DNA of 17,905 nt from Chitinophagaceae bacterium (GTDB lineage Bacteria; Bacteroidota; Bacteroidia; Chitinophagales; Chitinophagaceae), in NCBI GenBank assembly GCA_003489485.1, contig DNMB01000180.1:10259-28163 (forward strand), read 5' to 3'. Positions 1 through 7,029 of the stretch are shown one piece after another. Numbering within the stretch: position 1 is the first letter of the stretch; each line of letters opens with the position of its first letter. Position numbers and translations under genes: made by a program. Under the pieces are notes generated by a model. It did not search any database, was not told the origin of the DNA, and was given only the letters and a program-made list of their open reading frames with translations.

Positions 1-297
1 TTTCCGGCCAATGATTTTAAAGAGCAAGAGAAGGGAGACAATGCCTCGATCGCTGCTTTTTGTCAGCGTAACTATGGCGTTCGTTTTTTACTGAGCCAAA
101 AAACTTCGGTGGTACCGGGCCCACTGCAACATCCAGTCTATCGCTGGCTTACCGATCCCGCTCAAAACGGATGGAATAGCAAAGCACCCTCTTGGAACTT
201 CTCTAAATACCTGGTGGATGAACAGGGTCGCCTGACCCATTATTTCGATCCCTCTGTATCGCCTTTAGACGAAGTAGTACTAAAAGCCGTGGAGTAG
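1..297 (+). CDS. Glutathione peroxidase, C-terminal part (5' end outside window)
   Basis: Reading frame 1 is open from the first base to the TAG at 295-297 (98 residues). It matches the C-terminal two thirds of the thioredoxin-fold glutathione peroxidase family, which reduces peroxides. The fragment opens at the FPxNxF-xxQE segment: FPANDF with Gln9 as the catalytic-tetrad glutamine. The PSWNF motif at 64-67 supplies the tetrad Trp65 and Asn66, followed by KYLVDEQGR. The peroxidatic Cys or Sec lies upstream of the window. Cys21 (IAAFCQRNYG) sits where thioredoxin-dependent Cys-type family members carry the resolving cysteine, and the Cys usual in FPCNQF is Ala here. By family knowledge this suggests a thioredoxin-dependent peroxidase rather than a true glutathione-dependent enzyme. 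The stop abuts the dusB stop with no spacer. Confidence 0.88.
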   Translation, partial: FPANDFKEQEKGDNASIAAFCQRNYGVRFLLSQKTSVVPGPLQHPVYRWLTDPAQNGWNSKAPSWNFSKYLVDEQGRLTHYFDPSVSPLDEVVLKAVE

Positions 298-1338
298 TTA
301 GTCTATTGGACAATTCTCGTGATAATTGATCAGCGAGATGGGTGTTTTTTCGAATGTGAATCCTTGATAGACACGGGCCATTTCGTCGAATACTTCGCAA
401 AGCTCTTCTTCTGTCTTGAGAGTCACCAGCTTGTTACGATATTCTTTGATATTGGGCAGCCCTTTCAGGTAATTGGCATAATGTCTTCTCATTTCGTTGA
501 TGCCCACCACCGGATTCTTCCATTCGATAGAGTAGCGTAGGTGTTTTCTACAAACGGCCAGTCGGTCTTCGATAGTAGGAGAGGGCAGGTGTGTTCCTGT
601 CTTCATAAAATGTTTGATCTCGTTAAAGATCCACGGATAACCAATGGCCGCCCGCCCTATCATGATGCCGTCTACGCCATATCGATTCTTGTAGAGTAAT
701 GCTTTTTCTGGCGAGTCGATGTCGCCGTTCCCAAAAATGGGGATCGTAATGCGGGGATTGTTTTTGATCTTTCCGATCAGGGTCCAATCAGCTTCTCCCT
801 TGTACATCTGTACCCTTGTTCTGCCATGAATGGCAAGCGCTTTGATACCCACATCTTGCAATCGTTCAGCCACCTCTTCTATGTTCTTGTTGTTGTCGTC
901 CCATCCCAACCTGGTTTTGACCGTAACCGGCAGCGAAGTGGATTGCACCACGGCTTTGGTAAGGCGCACCATTAGATCAATATCACGTAGTACACCGGCC
1001 CCCGCTCCCTTGAGCGCTACTTTCTTTACCGGGCAACCAAAATTGATATCGAGCAGGTCGGGTTGCGTAACCTCTACAATTTTGGCCGCAAGCCCTAGAC
1101 TTTCTTCATCGCCTCCGAAAATTTGAATGCCTACCGGTCTTTCGTAATCAAAAATGTCGAGTTTCTTTTTGCTTTTGATAGCGTCTCTGATAAGACCTTC
1201 GGAAGAAATGAACTCGGTATACATCAGGTCGGCCCCTTTGTCTTTGCATACGGCACGAAAGGGAGGATCACTCACATCTTCCATCGGGGCCAGAAGTAAC
1301 GGAAAATCAGGAAGCGTGACAGGGCCGATCTTTACCAT
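298..1338 (-). CDS. dusB: tRNA-dihydrouridine synthase, DusB family
   Basis: This 346-residue flavoenzyme reduces specific uridines in the tRNA D-loop to dihydrouridine using NADPH. The N-terminal FMN-binding TIM barrel begins with LLLAPMEDVSDPPFR (14-28). The catalytic cysteine is Cys102 in INFGCPVKKV. Lys141 (VKTRLGW), His171 (IHGRTR), the GNGDI loop (203-207) and the IMIGRAAIG phosphate-binding segment (225-233) are all in place. The C-terminal helical domain carries the MRRHYANYLKG tRNA-binding region. The length is normal and the start is ATG. A TAnnTTTG-like element lies on the - strand about 50 bases upstream. It is convergent with the glutathione peroxidase (zero gap) and divergent from the CAAX protease gene. 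Confidence 0.95.
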   Translation of the reverse strand: MVKIGPVTLPDFPLLLAPMEDVSDPPFRAVCKDKGADLMYTEFISSEGLIRDAIKSKKKLDIFDYERPVGIQIFGGDEESLGLAAKIVEVTQPDLLDINFGCPVKKVALKGAGAGVLRDIDLMVRLTKAVVQSTSLPVTVKTRLGWDDNNKNIEEVAERLQDVGIKALAIHGRTRVQMYKGEADWTLIGKIKNNPRITIPIFGNGDIDSPEKALLYKNRYGVDGIMIGRAAIGYPWIFNEIKHFMKTGTHLPSPTIEDRLAVCRKHLRYSIEWKNPVVGINEMRRHYANYLKGLPNIKEYRNKLVTLKTEEELCEVFDEMARVYQGFTFEKTPISLINYHENCPID

Positions 1339-1352
1339 CTTGGGGTTTTACC

Positions 1353-1360
1353 TAAATTTG
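1353..1360 (+). promoter_or_regulatory. Putative -7 element for the CPBP protease operon
   Basis: TAAATTTG matches TAnnTTTG exactly and ends 4 bases before the ATG at 1365, which would make the transcript leaderless if that ATG is used. If the GTG at 1413 is the real start, the leader would be about 48 bases. The element faces the - strand TAAATTTG at 1388-1395. Confidence 0.4.
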
Positions 1361-1364
1361 TTGA

Positions 1365-2363
1365 ATGTACCGGTCAGACCGGTCAGGCAAATTTACAATC
1401 AAAAACTTCCGCGTGTTTAAAAAAGGGTTTTATCAAGAAAGATCGTCCGGACAGCAGCTTTTGTTACTATTGGGTCTTTCGTTGATGAGTTTTTTTATCA
1501 TTGGGTTGTTGGGTACGATGTTGCTCTCTGCCATCACCGGTATTACGGTCGAGCAGCTGGCTACCATCAGTAAGATGAAGACCCCTCATCCCCAACTGGG
1601 TTTCTTTATTAGAGGGATGCAGTTGGCGCAGTTCCTGGGATTGTTTCTAGTGCCTTCGTGGCTGGCGGCACGTTTATTCTCTACCCAACCTTCGCGAGAG
1701 TACCTAAAACTTTCTCGGCCTGTTCATCCGGGTTTTTGGTTGATCGGTATTACCGTATTATTGTTCTCTCTTCCATTAGTGCAGTGGCTGGGCGAATTAA
1801 ACCGTGTGGTAGAGTTTCCCCCTGCTCTTGCCGATTGGATGAAGCAACAAGAAAACGAGGCTAACGATACTGTTAAGGCATTATTGAGTTTACGCACCGT
1901 AAAGGATCTTTTGCTCAATATCGTATTCGTGGCAGGCTTGGCTGCAGTGGGGGAGGAGCTTTTGTTCAGAGGGGTCTTGCAACGTATGTTCCTGCGCCAG
2001 TTCGGTCAGGTTTGGCCCGCCATCTTGTTATCTGCTTTTCTGTTCTCTGCCATGCACATGCAGTTTTATGGCTTTTTGCCTCGCTTTGTTTTGGGGATCT
2101 TATTAGGAGCGGTCTATTCGTATAGCGGAAGTTTGTGGACAGCGATCCTGGCACATTTCTTCTATGATGCATTATTGATCGTACTGGTCTATTTTAATCC
2201 GGTCTTGTTGCAAGACGAACCGGTAGTGGGACCGCAAGCACTGATGTATTCCGGGTTGGTAAGCGCTCTACTGGTGACCATGCATCTACATTGGATGATG
2301 CGTCATGCAGGCAATGATGAGCATCAGGAAAATGCAGATGGGTCTGCTTCACATAATTTGTAA
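1365..2363 (+). CDS. CPBP family intramembrane metalloprotease (CAAX protease / bacteriocin-processing)
   Basis: This 332-residue multi-pass membrane protein has hydrophobic segments around 31-58, 82-103, 124-142, 181-196, 217-232, 239-258 and 260-279. It carries the three motifs of the CPBP/ABI family: EELLFRG (197-203) with the paired glutamates, FSAMH (227-231) with a zinc-ligand histidine, and HFFYD (264-268). Members are integral-membrane glutamic or metal-dependent endopeptidases; the substrate here cannot be told. The ATG start gives a charged tail (MYRSDRSGKFTIK) and lies 4 bases after a TAnnTTTG box. A GTG at 1413 (FKKGFYQ) is an alternative start. It is followed by cdsA after 8 bases, so the two are probably cotranscribed. 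Confidence 0.85.
   Translation: MYRSDRSGKFTIKNFRVFKKGFYQERSSGQQLLLLLGLSLMSFFIIGLLGTMLLSAITGITVEQLATISKMKTPHPQLGFFIRGMQLAQFLGLFLVPSWLAARLFSTQPSREYLKLSRPVHPGFWLIGITVLLFSLPLVQWLGELNRVVEFPPALADWMKQQENEANDTVKALLSLRTVKDLLLNIVFVAGLAAVGEELLFRGVLQRMFLRQFGQVWPAILLSAFLFSAMHMQFYGFLPRFVLGILLGAVYSYSGSLWTAILAHFFYDALLIVLVYFNPVLLQDEPVVGPQALMYSGLVSALLVTMHLHWMMRHAGNDEHQENADGSASHNL
1369..1386 (+). repeat. Tandem ACCGGTCAG x2 between opposed promoter elements
   Basis: Two perfect 9-base copies lie head to tail (1369-1377, 1378-1386), each containing the palindrome ACCGGT. They sit exactly between the + and - strand TAAATTTG elements of the dusB/CPBP protease pair. If translation starts at 1365 they encode an RSDRSG segment. 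They could be an operator, or simply a short duplication; function is unknown. Confidence 0.5.
1388..1395 (-). promoter_or_regulatory. Putative -7 element for dusB
   Basis: On the - strand the bases read TAAATTTG, a full match to the Bacteroidota TAnnTTTG -7 element. A start about 4 bases downstream would give dusB a leader of about 46 bases. No good -33 TTG was found at the usual 17-23 base spacing, so this is a motif-only call. Confidence 0.4.
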
Positions 2364-2371
2364 TTTCAATT

Positions 2372-3073
2372 ATGGCATTTAACCGGCAGGTTTTTTTACA
2401 GCGCGCCACTACATCCATTTTTTTTGTGGCGGTCACGCTGGCGGGCCTTTGTTGGAACAGTTGGAGTTTTTTATTATTGGTCATGATCATTCACGGTGGC
2501 TGTTGGGTCGAGTACCAGCAGTTGTACACGTCATTTCGTTATCCGCTTCGCTATTTGCTGCTCGGCCTCGTATACCTGTCTTTGGCGTGGGCCTTATTCA
2601 TCGATCTAAAGGCCATCGATCCACTGGCTGCTATAGCCAACACCACCATACCCGTACTCCCTTTGTTTGTACTGGCTTGCATGTGGGTCAACGATACCAT
2701 GGCCTATCTGGTGGGGTCCTTTATTGGTCGCACTCCGCTTAGTGTCATCTCTCCTAAGAAAACATGGGAGGGGACCATCGGCGGGGTTGTGCTGACTGTT
2801 TCGATCGCCGGTTTCTTCTTGCCACGTATTTTAGGGGTTGATTCCGCTACGGCTTCTCCATTGGTCATCCACCCATACGATGGGTATGTTATGGCCTTTC
2901 TCGCTGCTGTTTTTGGTACGGCCGGCGATCTGTTCGAATCGAAACTAAAGCGAATGGCAGGTGTAAAGGATAGTGGCCGGATCTTACCCGGTCATGGAGG
3001 TTGGCTCGACCGATTTGATTCTCTTTTATGGGCTACACCTGTTATCTGGCTATACACAAGACTATTTCTGTAG
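2372..3073 (+). CDS. cdsA: Phosphatidate cytidylyltransferase
   Basis: CdsA makes CDP-diacylglycerol from phosphatidic acid and CTP in the inner membrane, the branch point of phospholipid synthesis. The 233-residue sequence is polytopic. The family signature is complete at 190-216: S190-x-x-K-R194, then K199-D200, then H208-G-G, then D213-R and D216. The preceding SPKKTWEG motif is at 127-134 and VNDTMAYLVG at 106-115. At 233 residues it is shorter than the roughly 265-285 of many homologues, mostly through fewer N-terminal helices. The ATG start follows the CAAX protease stop after 8 bases, and MAFNRQVFLQRA is typical of the family N-terminus. It is followed by psd, a later enzyme in the same lipid pathway; a phosphatidylserine synthase is not in the window. 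Confidence 0.95.
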   Translation: MAFNRQVFLQRATTSIFFVAVTLAGLCWNSWSFLLLVMIIHGGCWVEYQQLYTSFRYPLRYLLLGLVYLSLAWALFIDLKAIDPLAAIANTTIPVLPLFVLACMWVNDTMAYLVGSFIGRTPLSVISPKKTWEGTIGGVVLTVSIAGFFLPRILGVDSATASPLVIHPYDGYVMAFLAAVFGTAGDLFESKLKRMAGVKDSGRILPGHGGWLDRFDSLLWATPVIWLYTRLFL

Positions 3074-3090
3074 TCCGCTTTTCGAATCAT

Positions 3091-3098
3091 TATCTTTG
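3091..3098 (+). promoter_or_regulatory. Putative -7 element for psd
   Basis: TATCTTTG matches TAnnTTTG exactly, 19 bases before the psd ATG, in the 44-base gap after cdsA. It suggests psd can be transcribed separately from the CAAX protease-cdsA unit. No clear -33 TTG was seen. Confidence 0.5.
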
Positions 3099-3117
3099 CC
3101 CCTTTAATTTTTGATCC

Positions 3118-3774
3118 ATGACCATTCATCGCGAAGGCTTTCCTACAATTGCGCTCGTAACCCTTTTCTTACTGGCGGCTAACGCCCTCAGTTATTATTT
3201 TCTCTTTGCAGACTGCGCTATTTTGTTCATCGCAATTCTTATCGTATCACTTTTATTCTGGGGCTTTATCATTTCTTTTTTTCGTGTTCCTTCGCGGGTA
3301 CACACTTTGTCGGAGCATGCCGTGATCGCGCCTGCAGATGGAGAGGTGGTCGTGATAGAGGAGGTACAGCCCGATGAATACTTTACCGATCGTCGTATAC
3401 AGGTCTCTATCTTTATGAGCCCCTTTAATGTGCACGTCAACCGCAATCCGATCAACGGAACGGTGGTGTATTCTACCTATCATCCCGGAAAGTACCTGGT
3501 AGCCTGGCATCCCAAATCCTCTACCGAGAACGAAAGGCATACGGTGGTCTATCAGAAAAACGGTCGCGAGATCTTGGTAAAGCAGATCGCCGGTGCCCTG
3601 GCACGCCGTATCGTCAATTACCTTCAACCGGGTCAGCAAGTGCGCCAGACCGAAGAAATGGGATTTATCAAATTCGGCTCGCGTGTCGATCTGTTACTGC
3701 CGCTTGATGCGACCATCAAAGTAAAGATCGGTGATCGTCCAGTAGGAGGCGTTACCGAGATCGCCACTTGGTAA
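3118..3774 (+). CDS. psd: Phosphatidylserine decarboxylase (short, archaeal-type)
   Basis: This enzyme decarboxylates phosphatidylserine to phosphatidylethanolamine. The 218-residue sequence belongs to the short Psd family (about 210-230 residues). Two N-terminal hydrophobic segments (about 10-30 and 34-55) anchor it in the membrane. The proenzyme should self-cleave at Gly187-Ser188 in IKFGSRVD, making the pyruvoyl cofactor on the alpha chain. The other residues of the self-processing triad are Asp74 (APADGEV) and His106 (FNVHVNRNP). All three are intact, so an active enzyme is expected. It lies 44 bases after cdsA with its own TAnnTTTG element between them. This product of CDP-diacylglycerol metabolism explains the neighbourhood. 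Confidence 0.95.
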   Translation: MTIHREGFPTIALVTLFLLAANALSYYFLFADCAILFIAILIVSLLFWGFIISFFRVPSRVHTLSEHAVIAPADGEVVVIEEVQPDEYFTDRRIQVSIFMSPFNVHVNRNPINGTVVYSTYHPGKYLVAWHPKSSTENERHTVVYQKNGREILVKQIAGALARRIVNYLQPGQQVRQTEEMGFIKFGSRVDLLLPLDATIKVKIGDRPVGGVTEIATW

Positions 3775-3806
3775 GCGTTCCCAACAGTCCTATACTTACT
3801 TTTAGC

Positions 3807-4556
3807 TCATAGGATCCCGACGATCTCTTGCAGGGAGAATACAGTATGCGTAGCATAGCTTCCGTCCGAAAGGGCCACCCGTTCTTGTGTCAGGTGATTG
3901 ACATGGATCTGATCGATCCCTGCATTTTTAGCACCCCATATATCTACTTCGAGGGTATCGCCGATCATGATGGAATTTTCTTTTGTGGCTTGTGCTTGCT
4001 GCAACGCATAGGCAAAGATCTCGGGCTTAGGCTTCAGACTGCCTGACCCTTCTGAGGTGATCACGTTCGAAAAATAATGGGCCAGCCCCGAGTACTGAAG
4101 TTTACTGTGTTGGGTTTTTTCAAACCCGTTGGTAATTAGGTGCAGTTTGTAGCCTTTTTGTAGCAGGTAGTCGAGCAACTCTTTGGTGTAGGGAAATAGA
4201 ATGGTGCGGGTTGGGAGCAGATCCAAAAAGCGTGTATTCATTAAAGCGGCTACTTCTTCGTTCACCACGCCAAAGTCGAGAAGGGCCAGTCGCATCCGCT
4301 TGATCCGGAGTTCCTCTTGCTTAATGAATCCCTTTCGGTAACGGTCCCACAGCTTCTCGTTATGCTCCAGGTATTGTCGGTAAAAACGGGTAAAGTCATC
4401 TATCCCTAATTGATGCAGGTCCAGTTCTTGGTAGAGTTGCAGCAGTGTGGCCCGGGCATTCGATTCAAAGTCCCAAAGGGTGTGGTCCAGATCAAAAAAA
4501 AGGTCTTGATAGCGAAGTGTGGGCAACAAAGGATATAAATTGTAAGAATGGGTCAA
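3807..4556 (-). CDS. HAD-superfamily hydrolase, YjjG-type nucleotidase
   Basis: The 249-residue protein has the full HAD motif set, numbered from the TTG at 4556: motif I FFDLDHTLWDF with nucleophile Asp22 and Asp24, motif II Thr142 in LITNGF, motif III lysine in LKPKPEIF (175-182), and motif IV MIGDTLEVDI with Asp200 and Asp205. A helical C1 cap lies between motifs I and II. DHTLWDFE and the cap length fit the YjjG family, which dephosphorylates (noncanonical) pyrimidine nucleotides; the substrate is inferred from family. There is no ATG upstream of motif I in this frame. The open frame begins after a TAA at 4569-4571, and the only usual start codons are TTG at 4556, 4529 and 4526. The upstream gap is shared with the SDR promoter. 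Confidence 0.85.
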   Translation of the reverse strand: MTHSYNLYPLLPTLRYQDLFFDLDHTLWDFESNARATLLQLYQELDLHQLGIDDFTRFYRQYLEHNEKLWDRYRKGFIKQEELRIKRMRLALLDFGVVNEEVAALMNTRFLDLLPTRTILFPYTKELLDYLLQKGYKLHLITNGFEKTQHSKLQYSGLAHYFSNVITSEGSGSLKPKPEIFAYALQQAQATKENSIMIGDTLEVDIWGAKNAGIDQIHVNHLTQERVALSDGSYATHTVFSLQEIVGIL

Positions 4557-4564
4557 TAACTTTG
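4557..4564 (+). promoter_or_regulatory. Putative -7 element for the SDR gene
   Basis: TAACTTTG matches TAnnTTTG exactly and ends 15 bases before the first ATG of the SDR gene at 4580. It abuts the first TTG codon of the divergently read HAD gene. Confidence 0.5.
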
Positions 4565-4579
4565 CAATTTACACTTTAA

Positions 4580-5323
4580 TTGATGAGTATGTCTTCTTCT
4601 TCGTCCCGAAATCCTGCCAATGCATTAACGGTCATCATTACCGGCGCTTCGCGTGGTATCGGTAAAGAGATCGCAACATTGTTTGCACAAGCCGGCTATA
4701 GACTGCTGTTGACTGCAAGGGATGAGAAAAGATTGCAACAGACAGTACAGTCATTGGCAACAACCTATCCAGCATCCGTTATTCATGGAAAGGCAGTAGA
4801 TCTGAGTCTTCCGCAAGAGGCCACGGCCTTTGGTCGTTGGTGTTTAACCTACGGGGAGCCTGATATTCTCATTAACAATGCCGGACAATTTTTGCCGGGT
4901 TCTCTTGCCGAAGAGCCTGCCGGGCAACTTGAGCAGCAATTGGCCGTGAACCTGGGCAGCGCCTATCATCTTACTCGTGCGTTGCTTCCCGATATGATAC
5001 AGCGAGGCACCGGCCACATCTTTACTATTTGTTCGATCGCCTCGTTGCAGCCTTACGCGCAGGGCGGATCGTACAGCATCAGCAAGTATGCCTTGCATGG
5101 GTTTACCAAGAACTTACGCGAAGAACTCAAGCCGACCGGGGTCAAGGTAACTGGCGTGTATCCGGGTGCGGTGCTGACCGATAGTTGGGGAGATTTCGAT
5201 AATAGCAGTGGTCGCATCATGGAGCCATCCGACATTGCCAAGATGATCTTTCAGGCCGCACATTTGTCGCCACAGGCCTGTGTGGAGGACATTGTCATCA
5301 GGCCCCGATTGGGCGATCTCTAA
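4580..5323 (+). CDS. SDR family NAD(P)-dependent oxidoreductase
   Basis: This is a classical short-chain dehydrogenase of 247 residues. The Rossmann cofactor motif TGASRGIG is at 21-28, and Ala46-Arg47 after the second strand hints at NADP(H). NNAG is at 99-102 and the catalytic Ser152, Tyr165, Lys169 triad is in SIASLQPYAQGGSYSISK with the standard spacing. PGAVLTDSW (195-203) is the usual PG-motif region. The substrate cannot be assigned; homologues are often annotated as 3-ketoacyl-ACP-reductase-like. Three in-frame ATGs (4580, 4583, 4589) precede a run of serines, so the exact start is uncertain by a few codons. It ends 1 base from the response regulator stop on the other strand. Confidence 0.9.
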   Translation: MMSMSSSSSRNPANALTVIITGASRGIGKEIATLFAQAGYRLLLTARDEKRLQQTVQSLATTYPASVIHGKAVDLSLPQEATAFGRWCLTYGEPDILINNAGQFLPGSLAEEPAGQLEQQLAVNLGSAYHLTRALLPDMIQRGTGHIFTICSIASLQPYAQGGSYSISKYALHGFTKNLREELKPTGVKVTGVYPGAVLTDSWGDFDNSSGRIMEPSDIAKMIFQAAHLSPQACVEDIVIRPRLGDL

Positions 5324-5324
5324 T

Positions 5325-6032
5325 TTATTCTGCGTATTTGTATCCTACGCTTCGTACCGAATGAAAGTAGCGGGGATTGCGCGTATCCTCTTCGAAGTAT
5401 TTGCGAAAATTCAAAATAAAGTTATCGATGGTTCTCGTAGTGGGGTATACCTGATAGCCCCATACGGCCTGCAAGATCTTTTCGCGGGGTACTACCTCAT
5501 TTTTATTTTCGATCAGCAGTTTGAGTAGCATCGTCTCTTTTTTACTCAGTCGAATAGAGGTGCCATCGTACCCAACAGCTTCTTGCGCCTTGAAATCTAT
5601 TTTATTTGGCCCAAACTGGTAGTGGTCGCCCAGGGTCGACCTGTCTTGCAATTTTAAATTCTTATCGATCAGCTTCGAGACGCGCAGTAAAAGTTCTTCG
5701 AGATTAAAGGGTTTGCTCAGGTAATCATCAGCTCCTTTCTTGAGCCCCATTACCCGGTCGGCGCTGCTGTTACGGGCACTCAGCATCAGGATGGGGGTAT
5801 CGTTGTTTCTGATCCGAATGGTCTCGGCCACTTGAATGCCATCCATTACCGGCAGCATTACATCTAAAATGATCAGATCAAAGTATTCATTATCGATCGC
5901 TTTTAAGGCAGCGGCGCCATCAAAGGCCGAGCTGACCTCGTATCCCTCGAGTTCCAGATTGAGCTTGAGGGCCTCATGCAGGTTTTCTTCGTCTTCTACC
6001 AGTAAAATGGAGGATGGTTTCTCTTCGCTCAT
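5325..6032 (-). CDS. OmpR/PhoB-family response regulator
   Basis: This 235-residue transcription factor is the output of the adjacent histidine kinase. The receiver domain (about 7-120) has acidic pocket residues Glu13-Asp14, phosphoacceptor Asp57 (LIILDVMLP), Ser85 and Lys107 (YLSKPF). The C-terminal winged-helix DNA-binding domain (about 135-234) shows the OmpR pattern: LSKKETMLLKLL, then VVPREKILQAVWG, then RTIDNFILNFRKYF and VRSVGYKY. The ATG overlaps the kinase TGA by 4 bases, so translation is coupled. It is the last gene of the yicC-gldH-kinase-regulator operon. Targets are unknown. The stop lies 1 base from the stop of the convergent SDR gene. Confidence 0.95.
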   Translation of the reverse strand: MSEEKPSSILLVEDEENLHEALKLNLELEGYEVSSAFDGAAALKAIDNEYFDLIILDVMLPVMDGIQVAETIRIRNNDTPILMLSARNSSADRVMGLKKGADDYLSKPFNLEELLLRVSKLIDKNLKLQDRSTLGDHYQFGPNKIDFKAQEAVGYDGTSIRLSKKETMLLKLLIENKNEVVPREKILQAVWGYQVYPTTRTIDNFILNFRKYFEEDTRNPRYFHSVRSVGYKYAE

Positions 6033-7018
6033 GCTGCAAAGATAACATTGAAAATACTGCCTTGCGGGCTGTTATCTCTGATCTCTATGCGGGCTTGGTG
6101 GTCTTTGGCGATCCGTTGGCAGAGATACAGCCCCAGCCCGGTACCCTTGGTAGTGCGCGTCTGTTCGTTGCCGATGCGGTAGAACCGATCGAACACTTTC
6201 TTTTTTTCATTGTCGGCAATGCCGGGCCCCTGGTCGGCTACCGACAGCACAATGTTTTTGCCGCTTCGTTGCAAGATGGCCCGAATGGGGCTTTGACCCG
6301 GTGCGTACTTGATGGCATTTTCAAGCAAATTATTGATCAGGATCTGCAATAGAAGCGCATCTCCCTTTATATCGATCTCGGCTTCGATCTGTGTTTCGAC
6401 CGGTCTTTCGGGAAATCGTTTTTGGATCGCCGCAATGCAGTCTTGCAGCAGGGCTGAAAGGTTCAGCTCTTCTTTACTGCTCATAAAACCTTTGTTCTCG
6501 AGCTGTGCCGATACCAGAATATTGTTGGTCAAAAAATTCAATCGGGCCGTTTCGTCGAGTGTGGTACGGATCAGCTTTTGTTGTTTTTCGGGGTCCAATT
6601 GGTATCGCTGAAGGGTCTCTAGATTGAGCTTGGCCACGGCAATGGGTGTTTTTAGCTCGTGGGTAACGGCCATCATAAAATGCTGTTGCTGCTGTTGCAT
6701 CTTAAATTGTCTTCTCACCGCCCGATATACAAAAACGGCTCCGATCAGAATAACGATCAGAAAAGTGATTCCCTCGCTGATGTACTTCGTTTGATTGCGT
6801 TCGAACAGGTTCTCTATGGCTTGCTGCTCGGTCAAGCGTTGTTGTGCGGTCAATTGGCTCGATTGCAGCTGTAGCAATTCTATTTTCTCTTGGGTGATCA
6901 ACCTGTTTTGCTGCTGCAGCGAGATGAGCCACCAGATAAGCGCTGCTACCACATAGAGTAAGAGTGACCAGTAAATAATGGTGGTACGTCTGAGTTTTTT
7001 CTTGATGCTTTCTGGCAT
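6029..7018 (-). CDS. Sensor histidine kinase
   Basis: The 329-residue membrane kinase partners the overlapping response regulator. Two transmembrane segments (about 13-33 and 81-99) flank only about 50 extracytoplasmic residues, Gln- and Leu-rich with a coiled-coil look (LLQLQSSQLTAQQRLTEQQ). There is no recognisable sensor domain and no HAMP. A five-glutamine run leads directly into the H box MMAVTHELKTP with phosphorylated His120. The catalytic domain shows the N box NNLLENAIKYAP (229-240), G1 DQGPGIAD (262-269), F box FDRFYR (276-281) and G2 GTGLGLYL (292-299). All are intact, so an active kinase is expected. It starts 11 bases after gldH, suggesting the signal may concern the gliding or secretion machinery or envelope state; that link is inference. 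Confidence 0.93.
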   Translation of the reverse strand: MPESIKKKLRRTTIIYWSLLLYVVAALIWWLISLQQQNRLITQEKIELLQLQSSQLTAQQRLTEQQAIENLFERNQTKYISEGITFLIVILIGAVFVYRAVRRQFKMQQQQQHFMMAVTHELKTPIAVAKLNLETLQRYQLDPEKQQKLIRTTLDETARLNFLTNNILVSAQLENKGFMSSKEELNLSALLQDCIAAIQKRFPERPVETQIEAEIDIKGDALLLQILINNLLENAIKYAPGQSPIRAILQRSGKNIVLSVADQGPGIADNEKKKVFDRFYRIGNEQTRTTKGTGLGLYLCQRIAKDHQARIEIRDNSPQGSIFNVIFAA

Positions 7019-7029
7019 GGTAGAGCCTC

